This document shows, piece after piece, positions 1-9,760 of a stretch of 39,961 bases of DNA (positions are counted from its first letter, which is position 1; every line of letters starts with the position of its first letter). The notes below the pieces were generated by a model. It was not told where the DNA came from, ran no database searches, and saw only the letters and a list, made by a program, of their open reading frames with translations. Made by a program: the position numbers and the translations under genes. The DNA comes from Batkoa obscura (lineage: Eukaryota > Entomophthoromycota > Entomophthoromycetes > Entomophthorales > Batkoaceae): NCBI GenBank assembly GCA_030770535.1, contig JASVEC010000155.1, positions 1 through 39,961 on the forward strand, in the 5' to 3' direction.

Positions 1-40
1 TAAAAAATGGTACAAAAATGAAGAATGTATATTTAACAAA

Positions 41-139
41 TGGTGATGTTTTTTTGGCTTCATTATTTTTTCCATCTTTAAGCGCTATTTGAGTAGAAAA
101 ATTGTTAGTAAAATTCTTAAACACAAAAATACATCCCCA
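41..139 (+). mobile_element. MITE family 1, copy 1
   Basis: Non-autonomous element of 99 bp. The left end reads TGGTGATGTTTTTTTGG and the right end ACATCCCCA. It shares the AGCGCTATTTGAG core with the twelve other copies in the window. The flanks are AA and TT rather than a clean TA pair. It forms the 3' end of the CsbD-like reading frame on the minus strand. Confidence 0.85.
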
Positions 140-389
140 TTTCATTATTAAGCTTTAAACTAATATTTCTTATCAAAAAATCCCAAAAATTCAAGCCCTT
201 TTCACTATTGTTATATTTCAATCTCACTAGTATACTTTTAATGTTGTCTTTTGCATCAACATTAGCTTCTTTTGATTCTGATCCCTTACATTCTTTATTC
301 TTTTTTGTTTTTTGCTTTGTACCTTTCGCTTTAAGGCTGGTATTAATAAAAATAGACTGAAGATTTTCCTTAATGGTGCCAGACATCAA
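117..389 (-). pseudogene. CsbD-like stress protein fragment
   Basis: A 90-residue frame beginning MMSGTIKENLQSIF and continuing NTSLKAKGTKQKTKKNKECK. It resembles the small, Lys/Glu-rich CsbD-like proteins of fungi (pattern: KENxGSxxxNxSLQAKGxxQKAEGN), which are hydrophilic, stress-induced proteins of about 70-100 residues whose exact role is unclear. After about residue 55 the similarity fades. The last residues and the stop lie inside MITE copy 1, so the natural C-terminus appears to be lost. The frame stays open upstream to about position 500 with no further Met, which suggests a missing start or upstream exon. I regard it as a relic, but expression of the short form cannot be excluded. 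Confidence 0.5.
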
Positions 390-904
390 ATCTTTGGTAT
401 CAAAAATTTTAAATGGATGACTTAACGCTAACGCTTTATCTACTTGATTTTCTGGTGGATATATTGATTTTGAATTAAAGTTTGGATGCTTTTTGATAGT
501 TTGCAGGACATGTAAAAAACAATATATTAGAATAAAACGCTAAATAAAAAGACTATATAAACAATATTAGTTTATTTATATTTTTAAAACTCAAATACCT
601 ATTGTTTATTAAAACAAATTGTTGATACTTTTTTAGTTATTTAATCATTTCAAATTTATGGATAAAAGTACTCTCGAATAACATTAAGATATTTCTATAG
701 CCTAACCTTATTATCGCTATTACTCACCTTCCCTCACATTCAGAAGTTAACAACACCTAAGAAAACAGGCTTAAAGTTAAAAGCGATCGTCTCTGAGCAT
801 TGTGGATCTAAGGGTACTAAGCTGCTGTTGGGAAAAGGGTCAAAGGAAGCTTAGCTCTTAGTAGACTTTTCAATAAATTAAGTGGATATTTCAAATATTT
901 GTAA

Positions 905-1190
905 AAAGGTTTATCAGCTGTTAATGAAACAAACAAAAATCGCTAGAGAAAAGATGATAATTATAAAGACACTAAGAGTATAAAGGCAGGTAAAGATATC
1001 GAAGATGGTAAAGATTAAATACAGTAAAGGGGCTGAATATATCATAAAGGGTAATAGAGCTAAAAGTAAAGCTAAGGAATCAATTCAAAGAAGTGTTGAC
1101 AAAAAAGTCTTTATTGATAGTAAAAAAGATCCAATGTAACCTGAAAGAACAGCTTACAATTATTCCTATAATGATGGTTTACTTCAATAA
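905..1190 (+). pseudogene. Decayed Lys-rich LEA/CsbD-like fragment
   Basis: The plus strand carries a broken, very lysine-rich coding-like stretch: NYKDTKSIKAGKDIEDGKD, then in another frame SKGAEYIIKGNRAKSKAKES (about 1020-1080), SVDKKVFIDSKKD, a stop at 1137-1139, and in the same frame PERTAYNYSYNDGLLQ ending at 1190. The KGNxAKSKAKESI segment looks like a CsbD-type repeat. A short ATG frame (1005-1139) exists, but the stops and the frame change argue for a relic. It lies between MITE copies 1 and 2, which point in opposite directions. Confidence 0.35.
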
Positions 1191-1267
1191 ATTTTATATA
1201 ACTAGACATAGTCACTAAGCTTAAGTTCAGCCAATGCTATACACTGATCTCTGAAACATATCGAGTA

Positions 1268-1368
1268 TGGGGATGTATTTTTGTATTTAAGAATTTTACT
1301 AATAATCTTTCCACTCAAATAGCGCTCAAAAGATGGAAAAAATAACGAAGTCAAAAAAAACATCACCA
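1268..1368 (-). mobile_element. MITE family 1, copy 2
   Basis: Full-length 101-bp copy in reverse orientation. It starts TGGGGATGTATTTTTG, ends CATCACCA, and is flanked by TA on both sides (1266-1267 and 1369-1370), the expected target duplication. Confidence 0.9.
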
Positions 1369-1521
1369 TATCCTTCAGCAGTAAACCTTAATTTTAACTT
1401 ACTTTTATTTAGATTTATTTAAAATGTTTCTCCTAAAATTTCATTACTAATAATATCTACTATTTAAATATGAAAAGTTATAAAAAAGAAATCAATCTAA
1501 AGTAATCATTAAATTTTATTT

Positions 1522-2499
1522 TTAGCAAGTACCACCAAGGCGAATATCCCAATAAGTAAGATGGTCATCAACACTCAGAAATGGTTCAGTAGAAAGTGAA
1601 CAAGAAGGATCTTCAATTTGAGAAGTACTGCAAATCTTAGCTTGATTATTATGTAGCCACATTTCAACAAAATAATGATTAAAGGACATAGAACGAGGTG
1701 GTACATGAGGTACAATATCCTTGTTATTAGTAACCCTTGTAGATAATAAACTCAATGAATCAAACCAAGTAGCAAAATCGGAATTTCCTACTCTTGGTTG
1801 TCCATAGGTGAATAATTGTATATTTCCCCATGAGAGTTGTTGAGATGCTTGAAGATCAATAGCAGCTAAATTTGCAATTGCACCACCTAAAGAGTGACCA
1901 GTGACAACTAATTTAAAACCTGGATTGTTCTTTAATAAATCTTTGACTACAGGTGTATAAACTAAACTAAGTGCATCCCTAGCTTGTTTAAAACCAAGAT
2001 GAACTTGAACTTTACTATTACCAGAAAACAAATCCACTTTATCTACTTTAACATTTTGTACCCAATTTTTAATATTTGATGTGCCTCTAAATGAAACGAC
2101 AATAAACTTGTTAGTGGGATCAAGTCCAATATAACCTCTAGTTTCATACTTAGTATCTTCGAATACTTTGACTACTTTCAAGCCTCCATAAACGGAACAA
2201 TGGTTGCAGCTCCAATTGGCTAAAGTAGAATCACCACAATAAGCAGCACCGGCTAATCGTGCCATCTTTTTAGCAGTAGCTTCATTAGAGACAATTAGTC
2301 TGTTGACTGGAGAGCCCCTAGATTCTCGCACTGGTATGTCTTTAAAATCTTTAACAAGCTGGTTAAGATTATCGATTAAATTGTTGAGATAGGGGTCAGA
2401 AGAAACAGATGTAGCATTGAGTTTAGCTTGTTGCTGTAACTCACCGTTAATAGCGGAAAGGCAAAAAAGAGAGGATAATAAACCAATGTTTAACTTCAT
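1522..2499 (-). CDS. Secreted class 3 lipase (triacylglycerol lipase)
   Basis: A single-exon gene for 325 residues. Residues 1 to about 19 form a signal peptide (hydrophobic, ending SAING), followed by a likely propeptide to about residue 65, as in Rhizomucor/Rhizopus lipases. The alpha/beta-hydrolase core shows VSFRGT (about 135-140, oxyanion hole), the nucleophile elbow GHSLGGA with Ser203, NNKDIVPHVPP with Asp261, and DDHLTYW with His313: a complete catalytic triad. Cys88, 98, 101, 290, 300 and 325 can form disulfides, typical of this family. It should hydrolyse acylglycerols outside the cell. A TATA-like box lies about 40 bases upstream of the ATG. A second copy at 11124-12101 carries a stop codon, so this is probably the working gene. 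Esterase or feruloyl esterase activity is the main alternative within the family. Confidence 0.93.
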   Translation of the reverse strand: MKLNIGLLSSLFCLSAINGELQQQAKLNATSVSSDPYLNNLIDNLNQLVKDFKDIPVRESRGSPVNRLIVSNEATAKKMARLAGAAYCGDSTLANWSCNHCSVYGGLKVVKVFEDTKYETRGYIGLDPTNKFIVVSFRGTSNIKNWVQNVKVDKVDLFSGNSKVQVHLGFKQARDALSLVYTPVVKDLLKNNPGFKLVVTGHSLGGAIANLAAIDLQASQQLSWGNIQLFTYGQPRVGNSDFATWFDSLSLLSTRVTNNKDIVPHVPPRSMSFNHYFVEMWLHNNQAKICSTSQIEDPSCSLSTEPFLSVDDHLTYWDIRLGGTC

Positions 2500-2535
2500 A
2501 TTGAAATTATATTATTTTGATAAAAATATAGACTT

Positions 2536-2545
2536 GTATTTATAC
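2536..2545 (-). promoter_or_regulatory. TATA-like box of the lipase gene
   Basis: GTATAAATAC (palindromic, so it reads the same on both strands) lies about 40 bases before the lipase ATG at 2499. Position and sequence fit a fungal TATA box. The matching region upstream of the broken second lipase is diverged and lacks a clean TATAAA. Confidence 0.5.
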
Positions 2546-3599
2546 TATTTTAATTTACTATAATGTATCTATAAATGTTAATTTAAAATTAAAAGTTTTT
2601 TGTTAGATGAGAAACTTGTATAATAAAATCAATAGTCAATTATGTGAAATTAGAATATAAATAATTATTATATTACTATTAAGTGAATCAAGTGATATTC
2701 TAATAGAAAGTTTCATTGTTTTATTTATAAGTAAAATAAAAACAACTATAATTAATCGACTAAAGTATACACAACACTTTAGTATAATGAGATAACAAAC
2801 CCTATATTTTTATGCTTCAGAATTTTGAATGCTAATGTCTTTTATTTAAAGGTCTTAATAAAATAAGCTTTCAATAGATACAATAAGAACAATACTAGAT
2901 ACAAATATTCCAGGCATGGTTTTTAATTTGAAGGGGTAAAATTAAGGTTGAATAGCACATGTCTAAATGTCAGTTATATATGGTATTTAACATTAGCATG
3001 GGTATTTTATATTCCCCTTTCAATAAGCATTTATTAAATGTGAAGAATTTATTCTTTCACTTATTTAAGTAATTACATTCCAGCTACTCTTACTGCAACT
3101 ATACAGTATCTTAGCGTATATTTTTAAAAATTTATCTGACAATGTAAACATATTAAAGTTAAGTAGGATCATGTTTAATTACCTTCACTACCAGTCCTTA
3201 AAAATCCTTCTACTCCAAAAAGCTTTAGTAGAAATGGCACAGATATTTAAATAGAGAGTTTAATTACATTTACCACAAGGCTAAAGACAGTCAAAACCAA
3301 TAAGACCAATTCCAGTAATTAAACTGGTCATCAGCTGATAAAATTATCAATATCTCACATTGCCTTCACTATCTTTTCTTACCATTTTTAGACTACTTTC
3401 GAATACTTTTGCGCTTAAAGAAACTAACCTGTTCTATTGGATATGAGGTCAAGAAAATACAATAAAGCTTTTTTTTTCTTGCAATTTTACTAACAATTTG
3501 TCTATTATTATTAATATATATAAAATGAAGCTAGAAAAATATTAGAATATATAAAAGCTTATGTAAATTTTATTTTTCAAATCATTTACTCAAGTTTGT
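2546..3599. other. AT-rich intergenic region; 5' flank of lipase duplicate
   Basis: No coding potential was seen. About 2546-3120 aligns patchily with 12150-12980 upstream of the second lipase. It holds the empty sites for the two MITEs present there: near 2800-2825, and at about 3096-3110 where AACTATACAG is uninterrupted. Confidence 0.5.
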
Positions 3600-4330
3600 T
3601 AATTAAGTGATTTTAGGATTTCCTCAAAGAAAACGATCCGCCTCCGTGGAGACTTCTAATGGGGATTCTTTATCCAAGATTACTTATGCATAGAAAACTG
3701 AAGCTACTTGTATCCTTTTCATCTTATGTTATCCCTTCGAGGGAAAATAATGAAACTTCTTTTGGGATTTAAACCGATCTTGTTTTTTTAAAAGAGCTTG
3801 AATCACACAGACTTGACTTGTATACCTAAACGCGCTTTTCGGATCTATTTGGATAAAGATCCATATAATTTCTTTGTGGACCTACATTGACTACTGATTC
3901 GCCTTTCTTTAAATGGTTTGATTTCAAATGGACGAACAGTAAATACAGGCAAATGTTATGATATCTTACTCATAAGATATTTACCACAAAATTCAAGACC
4001 AGCTTGTATAAGCCAGAAGTAATACTAGAATGCGAATTCTGCGATAACCTTGAAAACAGTGTGGAGCGCCGTTTCTTTACTTGCCCATCTACCAAGACTC
4101 TTTGGTGTTGATGGCCTTCTTCCTCAGCAATTGGTCCTCACTGTCCCATTAGAAGCGTTTCAGAGGTTCTTTCTATCCTCTCGAATTACGATAAGCGATT
4201 TAGGGCTAAGTGCTATGCTTTGGTTCTACGGACCATTTATAAAGTCCATACTAACCTAGCCTTTGATACTAGTTTAGTAATTCCAAAGATATATACATAT
4301 ATATTAAATGGAAGGTAGTTTGATAAGCAG
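3600..4330 (+). mobile_element. Non-LTR (LINE) retrotransposon remnant, 3' end of ORF2
   Basis: This stretch is clearly richer in G+C than its surroundings and encodes broken pieces of a LINE ORF2 C-terminus. One frame gives SPFFKWFDFKWTNSKYRQML; further on come LYKPEVILECEFCDNLENSV and ERRFFTCPSTKTLW. The CxxC...RFFxCP pattern is the zinc-knuckle-like zf-RVT region found after reverse transcriptase domains. Later, YDKRFRAKCYALVLRTIYKV matches the helical end of such ORFs. At least three stops or frame changes separate the pieces, and no RT catalytic motif remains. The ATG frame at 4050-4259 is a shadow. The element is dead and 5'-truncated. The exact clade is not resolved. Confidence 0.6.
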
Positions 4331-4780
4331 CTTTTTCTCATTTGATTTCCAAGTTATCAGAGAGTAAAAAGGGCTATGAAATTCTACCCAAGTGGCCATC
4401 CTCCCTACTCCCTTTGATTTAGTTTTTTAATATTTTAAGTCAGTAAATCACTTGAAGGTTCGGTCTTTCAAGAATTAAAAAAAAACCATCTACTTGAATA
4501 TTGAAATAATTGTATTATTACAAATAAACTATTTGGGACAATAGCGTTTAATGGATCTAAAGAGTGGTAAGAGTTTCTATCTACAACAGTACATTTTTTA
4601 CTGTACAAAATTGGTTTTGTTTCAAATTTCAATAAAAAGTTGATATTGAATCAAAAGTTACTATTGTAATAAATAGTCGGTCTGTTTTATTAATAAAAAC
4701 ATCAAAAACATTTTTTGTTTTGATCTCTATTAGCAAATTGTCTACTATTAATAGTTATAAAAGACGAGACAAAGAATATA

Positions 4781-4873
4781 TGAGTGTGTTTTTCGTTTTC
4801 ATCACTTTTTCATTTTTTAAGCACTAGGTTAAGTGGAAAAATTATTAAAATTCTTAAAAAATAAACCCCCTTA
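4781..4873 (+). mobile_element. MITE family 1, diverged copy
   Basis: About 93 bp. It begins TGAGTGTGTTTTTCG, keeps ATCACTTTTTC, TTTTAAGCAC and AGTGGAAAAATTATTA, and ends in a C-run. TA dinucleotides flank it. It is one of the more diverged copies. Confidence 0.75.
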
Positions 4874-5159
4874 TATGTTATTCGTTTTATTTCAAATGAT
4901 AAGTTCAGTGCATTTTACAATTTTAGTTTTACTTCCCTTTAGTATTGAATTATATTTCAAAGTTATTTTTAACTCTAGATTTAAAAACAAACAATTTAGC
5001 AAATAAAACCTGCTTGATCTCATCTTTGATTGGCATTCTAGATTAACTAAACCAGTTTGTCACTTTATCTTGCTTTTGTCAAAAATATCAGCTTTAAGGA
5101 ATATGGGGAATAAACCAATCAATGGCTAATGTATATTTATTTCTTACTATCATAAAAAG

Positions 5160-6328
5160 ATGAAGTTGAAATCAATCGGACGATTAATTTTTAAACAAAA
5201 ACATACTAGATTGATGAGTACAATGAGTAGACAACAGGATATCGAATCCAATTTGAAGCAAGTTAGGCAAACTATAAAGGATTTAGATCAACAAAATAAA
5301 GTAAATTTATCTTTTTTAAAATCTTATTTCAAATCTAGAATCTAATTTCAATTCTTAATTTCCAATTCCAAAAGGTACGTTTAGTTAATGTCAGTAAAAC
5401 AAAGCCCATTTCAGATCTGCAAATAGCGTATGATCTAGGGGAACGTCATTTTGGTGAAAGTTATGTAAGCTCCAGTTAATGTTTATATTTTGAATTTAAC
5501 TATATCAAATAATTGGATAATGGAAATTAATATTTATTTAGGTGCAAGAATTAATAGAAAAAAGTGAAAAGGTTAGTGCTTGAATTATTTATTGCGATAG
5601 TAGTGACTAATGAGGATTATTAACTAATGATTGAATTTATTTTAGTTACCAAAAGATGTACAATGGCATTTTATTGGCAGTTTGCAATCCAATAAATGTA
5701 AAACTTTGGCTGGTAAGGGAGAAGGAATTAAACTAGCTTCAATTCAAAGCTTATTTAAAATATCACTTTAGGAATTCAAAATCTATTTGCAATAGAAACA
5801 GTAAGTAGTATCAAAACAGCGAGAGCATTAAATAACCACCGAAAAGAATTGGGCTATGGAAAGTTGAATGTATTTTTACAAATTAACACAAGCGGAGAAG
5901 AAAGTAAATTAAAACTTGAAGATATTTAACAAATTGTTTTTTAACTAAATTGAATCAAATAGGCAAATCGGGGTTATCAGCAAAATTAGAAGATATACTA
6001 CCAGCAGTGAAAGTAATTACTGGAGAATGCGATTATTTAAATCTAACTGGTTTAATGACTATTGGTTCCTCAGAAAATTCAAAATCAGGGGATATCAATC
6101 CAGATTTTGAAGTAATTTTATATTATATCTTATATATTAATACTAAATTATTTTTTTATTGAATAATAGTTGTTAAAGAAGTTGAAAGAAAATATAGATA
6201 AAGAATTTAAATTAAGTTTAGAATTATCCATGGGTATGTCAGATGATTATATAATGGCTATCCAACAGGGTTCAACAAATGTCAGAGTTGGGTCAACCAT
6301 CTTTGGAGCAAGGAATTATAACAAATAG
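5160..6328 (+). CDS. PLP homeostasis protein, YggS/PLPBP family (7 exons)
   Basis: Spliced by eye: exons 5160-5300, 5375-5464, 5542-5571, 5646-5712, 5772-5903, 5963-6111 and 6170-6328 (768 nt, 255 residues), all GT..AG introns of 58-77 bases with matching phases and no internal stop. The family binds pyridoxal 5'-phosphate and buffers vitamin B6 and amino-acid pools; it is not known to be an enzyme. Visible family motifs are NVSKTKP (Lys55 would form the PLP Schiff base), [59 protein letters not shown] and [15 protein letters not shown] (phosphate binding). Length fits the family (about 230-275). The first 18 residues are basic and could be a mitochondrial leader; a second start is MSTMSRQ at 5214. 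A decayed, intron-containing copy lies at about 15018-15600. Confidence 0.92.
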
Positions 6329-7598
6329 ATAGTAGTATTTTTTAAATTAAAAGGTTGATTTTAAAATGTTGGATTTAAATATATGTTATTATTGTATAGA
6401 ATATGTAATGTCGTTAATTATTTACTTCGATTATTATCTTTGATATAGTAGCTGAAGAATAGTAGCTCAAGAGTAACATATAGGTACCATGTTAATTTAA
6501 AAGCTATGAAAGATAATTAAAGTTAATATGATTAACAAATAGCTAAATATTATGACAGTTTATCATTTTGGAATTTTTCTAGATATATAACTCCAAGTTT
6601 TATTATAACTATTAATTTCAAATAAACGTCATAGTTCTTTAATCAGAGTAAGTTTTAATTGATTTTATCTAATATAATTAAAAACTTGATATAAATTAAG
6701 AATAACATTGTTTATGCTAACAAATAATTTTATTTCAAGTCAATGATTAACTATATTTTGAACTATTGTATTAAAAGATTATCAATATCAACTTCTTGTT
6801 ACAAATCTAAATTTAAACCTCTGAATGGGAACACTGCAACTACATCAACTCAGTATTCCATTGAATCTCAGAGCAACAAGAAGGTAGTCAAGAGTACTAT
6901 GTATTACTAAACAAACAAACAAACCCAGTAAAATAATAATTGATTGTCTTACTACAATTGATTATAAATAGAATAGTTGTTAGATATATCATTAAAATTG
7001 ATTTATTGTAAAAAAGGTTTTCTACTGAATGTGTTTATTGACTTTTGATACTTGGTTTTGGGGAGGTAATGCTAAACAAGTATGGCTCAATGCTTTAAAC
7101 ACAGATTAACTGACAATTTATTGACTCCAAAAAGTAAGTAAGTTGAGTTGATAATTGGTGATAACAAACTGGTTATGGATGATATAAGTTATGGTATAGT
7201 AACTTGTGAAATAGATTACATTAAATAAACCAAGTTAAAAAGCAGAGTTTAATGTATAAATTGAATATTTAATATAGTTAGTTTTGGGTATAAAGTTATA
7301 GCCTTATGTTTAGTTTTATATTGAGATGAAATAAAGAATAAAGTTTTTAAAAATATAGACTTAGCTTTTTAATATAGTTTATAACAATAGGATAAATACC
7401 TTGTATGGTTTTACTAATGTAAGCGGTAATGGTAATAGTAACTAAAGTAGTTACAGCTTTACATCTATATTCATAATCATTATTTTGTATAAAGGAAGAA
7501 ATAGTAAAAAGATCAATAATGATTTGAAACTTCATCTCATTTTAAATAAATTTAATGCCATTACATTATATTTTTGATTGATTAACTTACTTTATATA
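6329..7598. other. Intergenic; possible unidentified gene relic
   Basis: Nothing was recognised. Short coding-like pieces occur on the plus strand: ISTSCYKSKFKPLNGNTATT near 6785-6845, and MAQCFKHRLTDNLLTPKSK followed by LIIGDNKLVMDDISYGIVTC near 7083-7215. They hint at a decayed gene of unknown family, but stops interrupt them. The minus-strand 62-codon frame at 7347-7535 resembles nothing I know. Confidence 0.3.
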
Positions 7599-7679
7599 TG
7601 TTTTTTTAGCTTCATTACTTTTTCTACCTTTTAAGCACTATTTGAGTGGAAAAATTGTTAGTAAAATTCTTACATCCCA
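7599..7679 (+). mobile_element. MITE family 1, internally deleted copy
   Basis: About 81 bp. The left end is eroded (TGTTTTTTTAGCTTC), the core TTTTAAGCACTATTTGAGTGG is intact, and the usual AAACACAAAAATA before the right end is missing. It ends ACATCCCA and is followed directly by TATA and the next copy. Confidence 0.8.
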
Positions 7680-7684
7680 TATAT

Positions 7685-7784
7685 TGAAGGTGTTTTTTTT
7701 GGTTTCATTGCTTTTTCTATCTTTTAAGCGCTATTTGAGTGGAAAAATTATTAGTGAAATTCTTAAACATAAAAATACACCCCA
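7685..7784 (+). mobile_element. MITE family 1, copy adjacent to the previous one
   Basis: A 100-bp copy (TGAAGGTGTTTTTTTTGG to ACACCCCA). It sits five bases after the preceding copy in the same orientation, so the two are a near-perfect tandem sharing the TA-rich joint. This suggests insertion into the TA left by an earlier insertion. Confidence 0.85.
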
Positions 7785-7950
7785 ATATAATATTTAGGAA
7801 TGATAATGATAATGATAATACTATAGTTTGAGTTGTTATTTAAGTAAAGGGTTGTTTGTATAGTTTTTTTTAAGTGTAAATAAATATTGAAATTTATTGA
7901 AATAGTTAACATATACTACAATAGTCCTATTTTATTATAAAAGCAGGACC

Positions 7951-8043
7951 TAGGATGTATTTTTTTGTTTAAGAATTGTAACAATTTTTCTATTTAAATA
8001 GCGCTTAAAAATAGAAAAAGTGATGAAACCAAAAAAACACCCA
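7951..8043 (-). mobile_element. MITE family 1, reverse copy
   Basis: 93 bp in reverse orientation, from TAGGATGTATTTTTTTG to AACACCCA, with the AATAGCGCTTAAAAATAG core. The flanks are not a clean TA pair. It is the third copy within 450 bp. Confidence 0.8.
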
Positions 8044-8796
8044 TTTAATGAAGTTTAGATTTAGTGGTTATTTTTTATCACTATTACGATTATCGAAATT
8101 AATGACAGTTTTACTTTTTATGAAAAACGTTTAGTCAAAATGCTTTTTAATTGAATTAAAATGATCAATTGGGGTTGTCTGAATTAGTTCATTATTTTAT
8201 CCAATTTTTGAATATTTTGTATTAAAACTTCGCTTAAAATTCTATAAAATTAAATCTTTTATTAAAACAAAAGTACCCAAACACAGTTCTAAATTATTCT
8301 ATTATAGCTCATACTGTAAGTTAGTTGAATTTCTACTAGATCTTAAATACATGTTCTTATAAAGCTTAATTGAGAAATATTTACTATCAACTACTTTATA
8401 ACCAACATTGTAAGATTTGTTATCAAACAAATAAACTATTTTAATGTTATAATTACATTATTAATATATTACCAAGTTAATAAATAGCTGCATGGGAGGG
8501 AGTGGTTAGCCCCAAAACTATAATTAACTATCCTATATAGTACAAGTAATAATAGTTTTTACATATTATTACAATTACTTGTTCTTTGACTATTTATTGA
8601 CTTAGCTATTAATAATTTAAGTAATCCTAACATTTAACAATCTATTTCTATCATTCAACAAACTACTTACTTGCTTAGTAAATATCGAAATTTTTAAATT
8701 CTCTGTTATTTTAGTAAGGTAAACTGAGATTGATCTTTTAATTTTTCTATTTTCTATAAACTCTATAACTTTAATTGGGATTATATCGCTTTTTTT
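8044..8796. other. AT-rich intergenic region
   Basis: No gene, RNA or repeat was recognised between the MITE cluster and the transposase relic. Confidence 0.4.
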
Positions 8797-9760
8797 TTAT
8801 GTATTACATACTGGATAACAATGTAGTTTATTGTTATGTTTAATAAAGTGTAAATACTTCTTAATGATTTGTATCTTTATTATTCTTTTTGTATTTTTGT
8901 TTCTTTCATACTTTTTAAAAATTATATCTGTTTTCCCATTATTAACAGTCGAGTTATTAATTTTATTATGCTCGCAAATAAAAGCCTCAAATCTTGAAAT
9001 TAATTGATCGATATCTTCTATTTTACCTAACGCTTCAAAACTACTTTTCCATTTTGAAAGGTTTCCAAAATGTCCATCAACTATACTTTTTCCATGATGC
9101 TCAGCAAAAAAATTAAGATTAACATTCAAACTACTATTTATTTTATGAATTTGTTTAAACATATAATGTAGAAACTCTTGGGATCTAAAATGATTTACTG
9201 TATCTGCCCATATATTAATTTTTGTAAACTTTTTAAATAGAAGCTGTGTAGAGATCAAATTGATTAAACAATCTCCTGCATATGCTGAATCATGATTCAA
9301 TATTTCAGATAAATAATCAAAGTAAACTTTGCCTATTGTTTTATCATCTTTTAAATATAATACACCAAAACCTAATACTGATATAGCTTGTTTATTATAA
9401 TGATCTAGATTTATTGAATCTGGTTTTGTTCCTATTTCCATATTTTGTTTAAAGTCTAAAATTATTATACAACTTTTATTATTTAATTTTTTAATAGTTT
9501 CATTAAATGTGTTTTTTGAGTATCAACACAGAATTTGCGTAATTTGTATAATTTTTCTTCTTTATTAAAAATTTCTTTTATTTCTGCTTTATTTTTTATT
9601 GCTGTATTTATTTTATTTTCAAATAACTTTTATCTAACTGTATATTGGGCACATATATTATATAGATCCATTTTTCTTGCTGGATTTTTGAAATTACTTG
9701 ATATATATTTAAGAAATGTTGACCTAGCTACTATGAAATCTGGTACTCAGTGTTTGAAGT
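8797..9760 (-). pseudogene. DDE (RNase H-fold) transposase relic, family unresolved
   Basis: The open part (8797-9441) encodes 214 residues, and the frame continues upstream without ATG to give IIILDFKQNMEIGTKP, a strand ending in an Asp that fits the first catalytic residue. Further on are INIWADTVNHFRSQEFLHY (second Asp) and FFAEHHGKSIVDGHFGNLSK (candidate third acidic residue). This trio looks like an RNase H-like DDE core of a eukaryotic cut-and-paste transposase. Upstream, about 9490-9760, another frame carries VARSTFLKYISSNFKNPARK and LRKFCVDTQKTHLMKLLKN, so the N-terminal half is present with at least one frame break and two stops. The tail is Lys-rich. No terminal inverted repeats were found. 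A host gene derived from a transposase is possible but unlikely given the breaks. Confidence 0.6.

Larger units (their letters stand above)
1495..6328. repeat. Segmental duplication, block A (functional copy)
   Basis: This block holds a lipase gene (minus) followed by a YggS-type gene (plus). The same pair recurs in the same order and orientation in 11097 to about 15600, offset by about 9.6 kb. Similarity is about 99% over 1495-2148, moderate through the lipase 5' half and promoter to about 3120, and then recognisable only in the YggS exons. The LINE remnant and MITE at 3600-4873 have no visible counterpart in block B. Confidence 0.75.

Noticed and set aside
4050-4259. 69-codon plus-strand frame in the LINE remnant
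   Set aside because: The homologous reading runs in other frames; this ATG frame is incidental.
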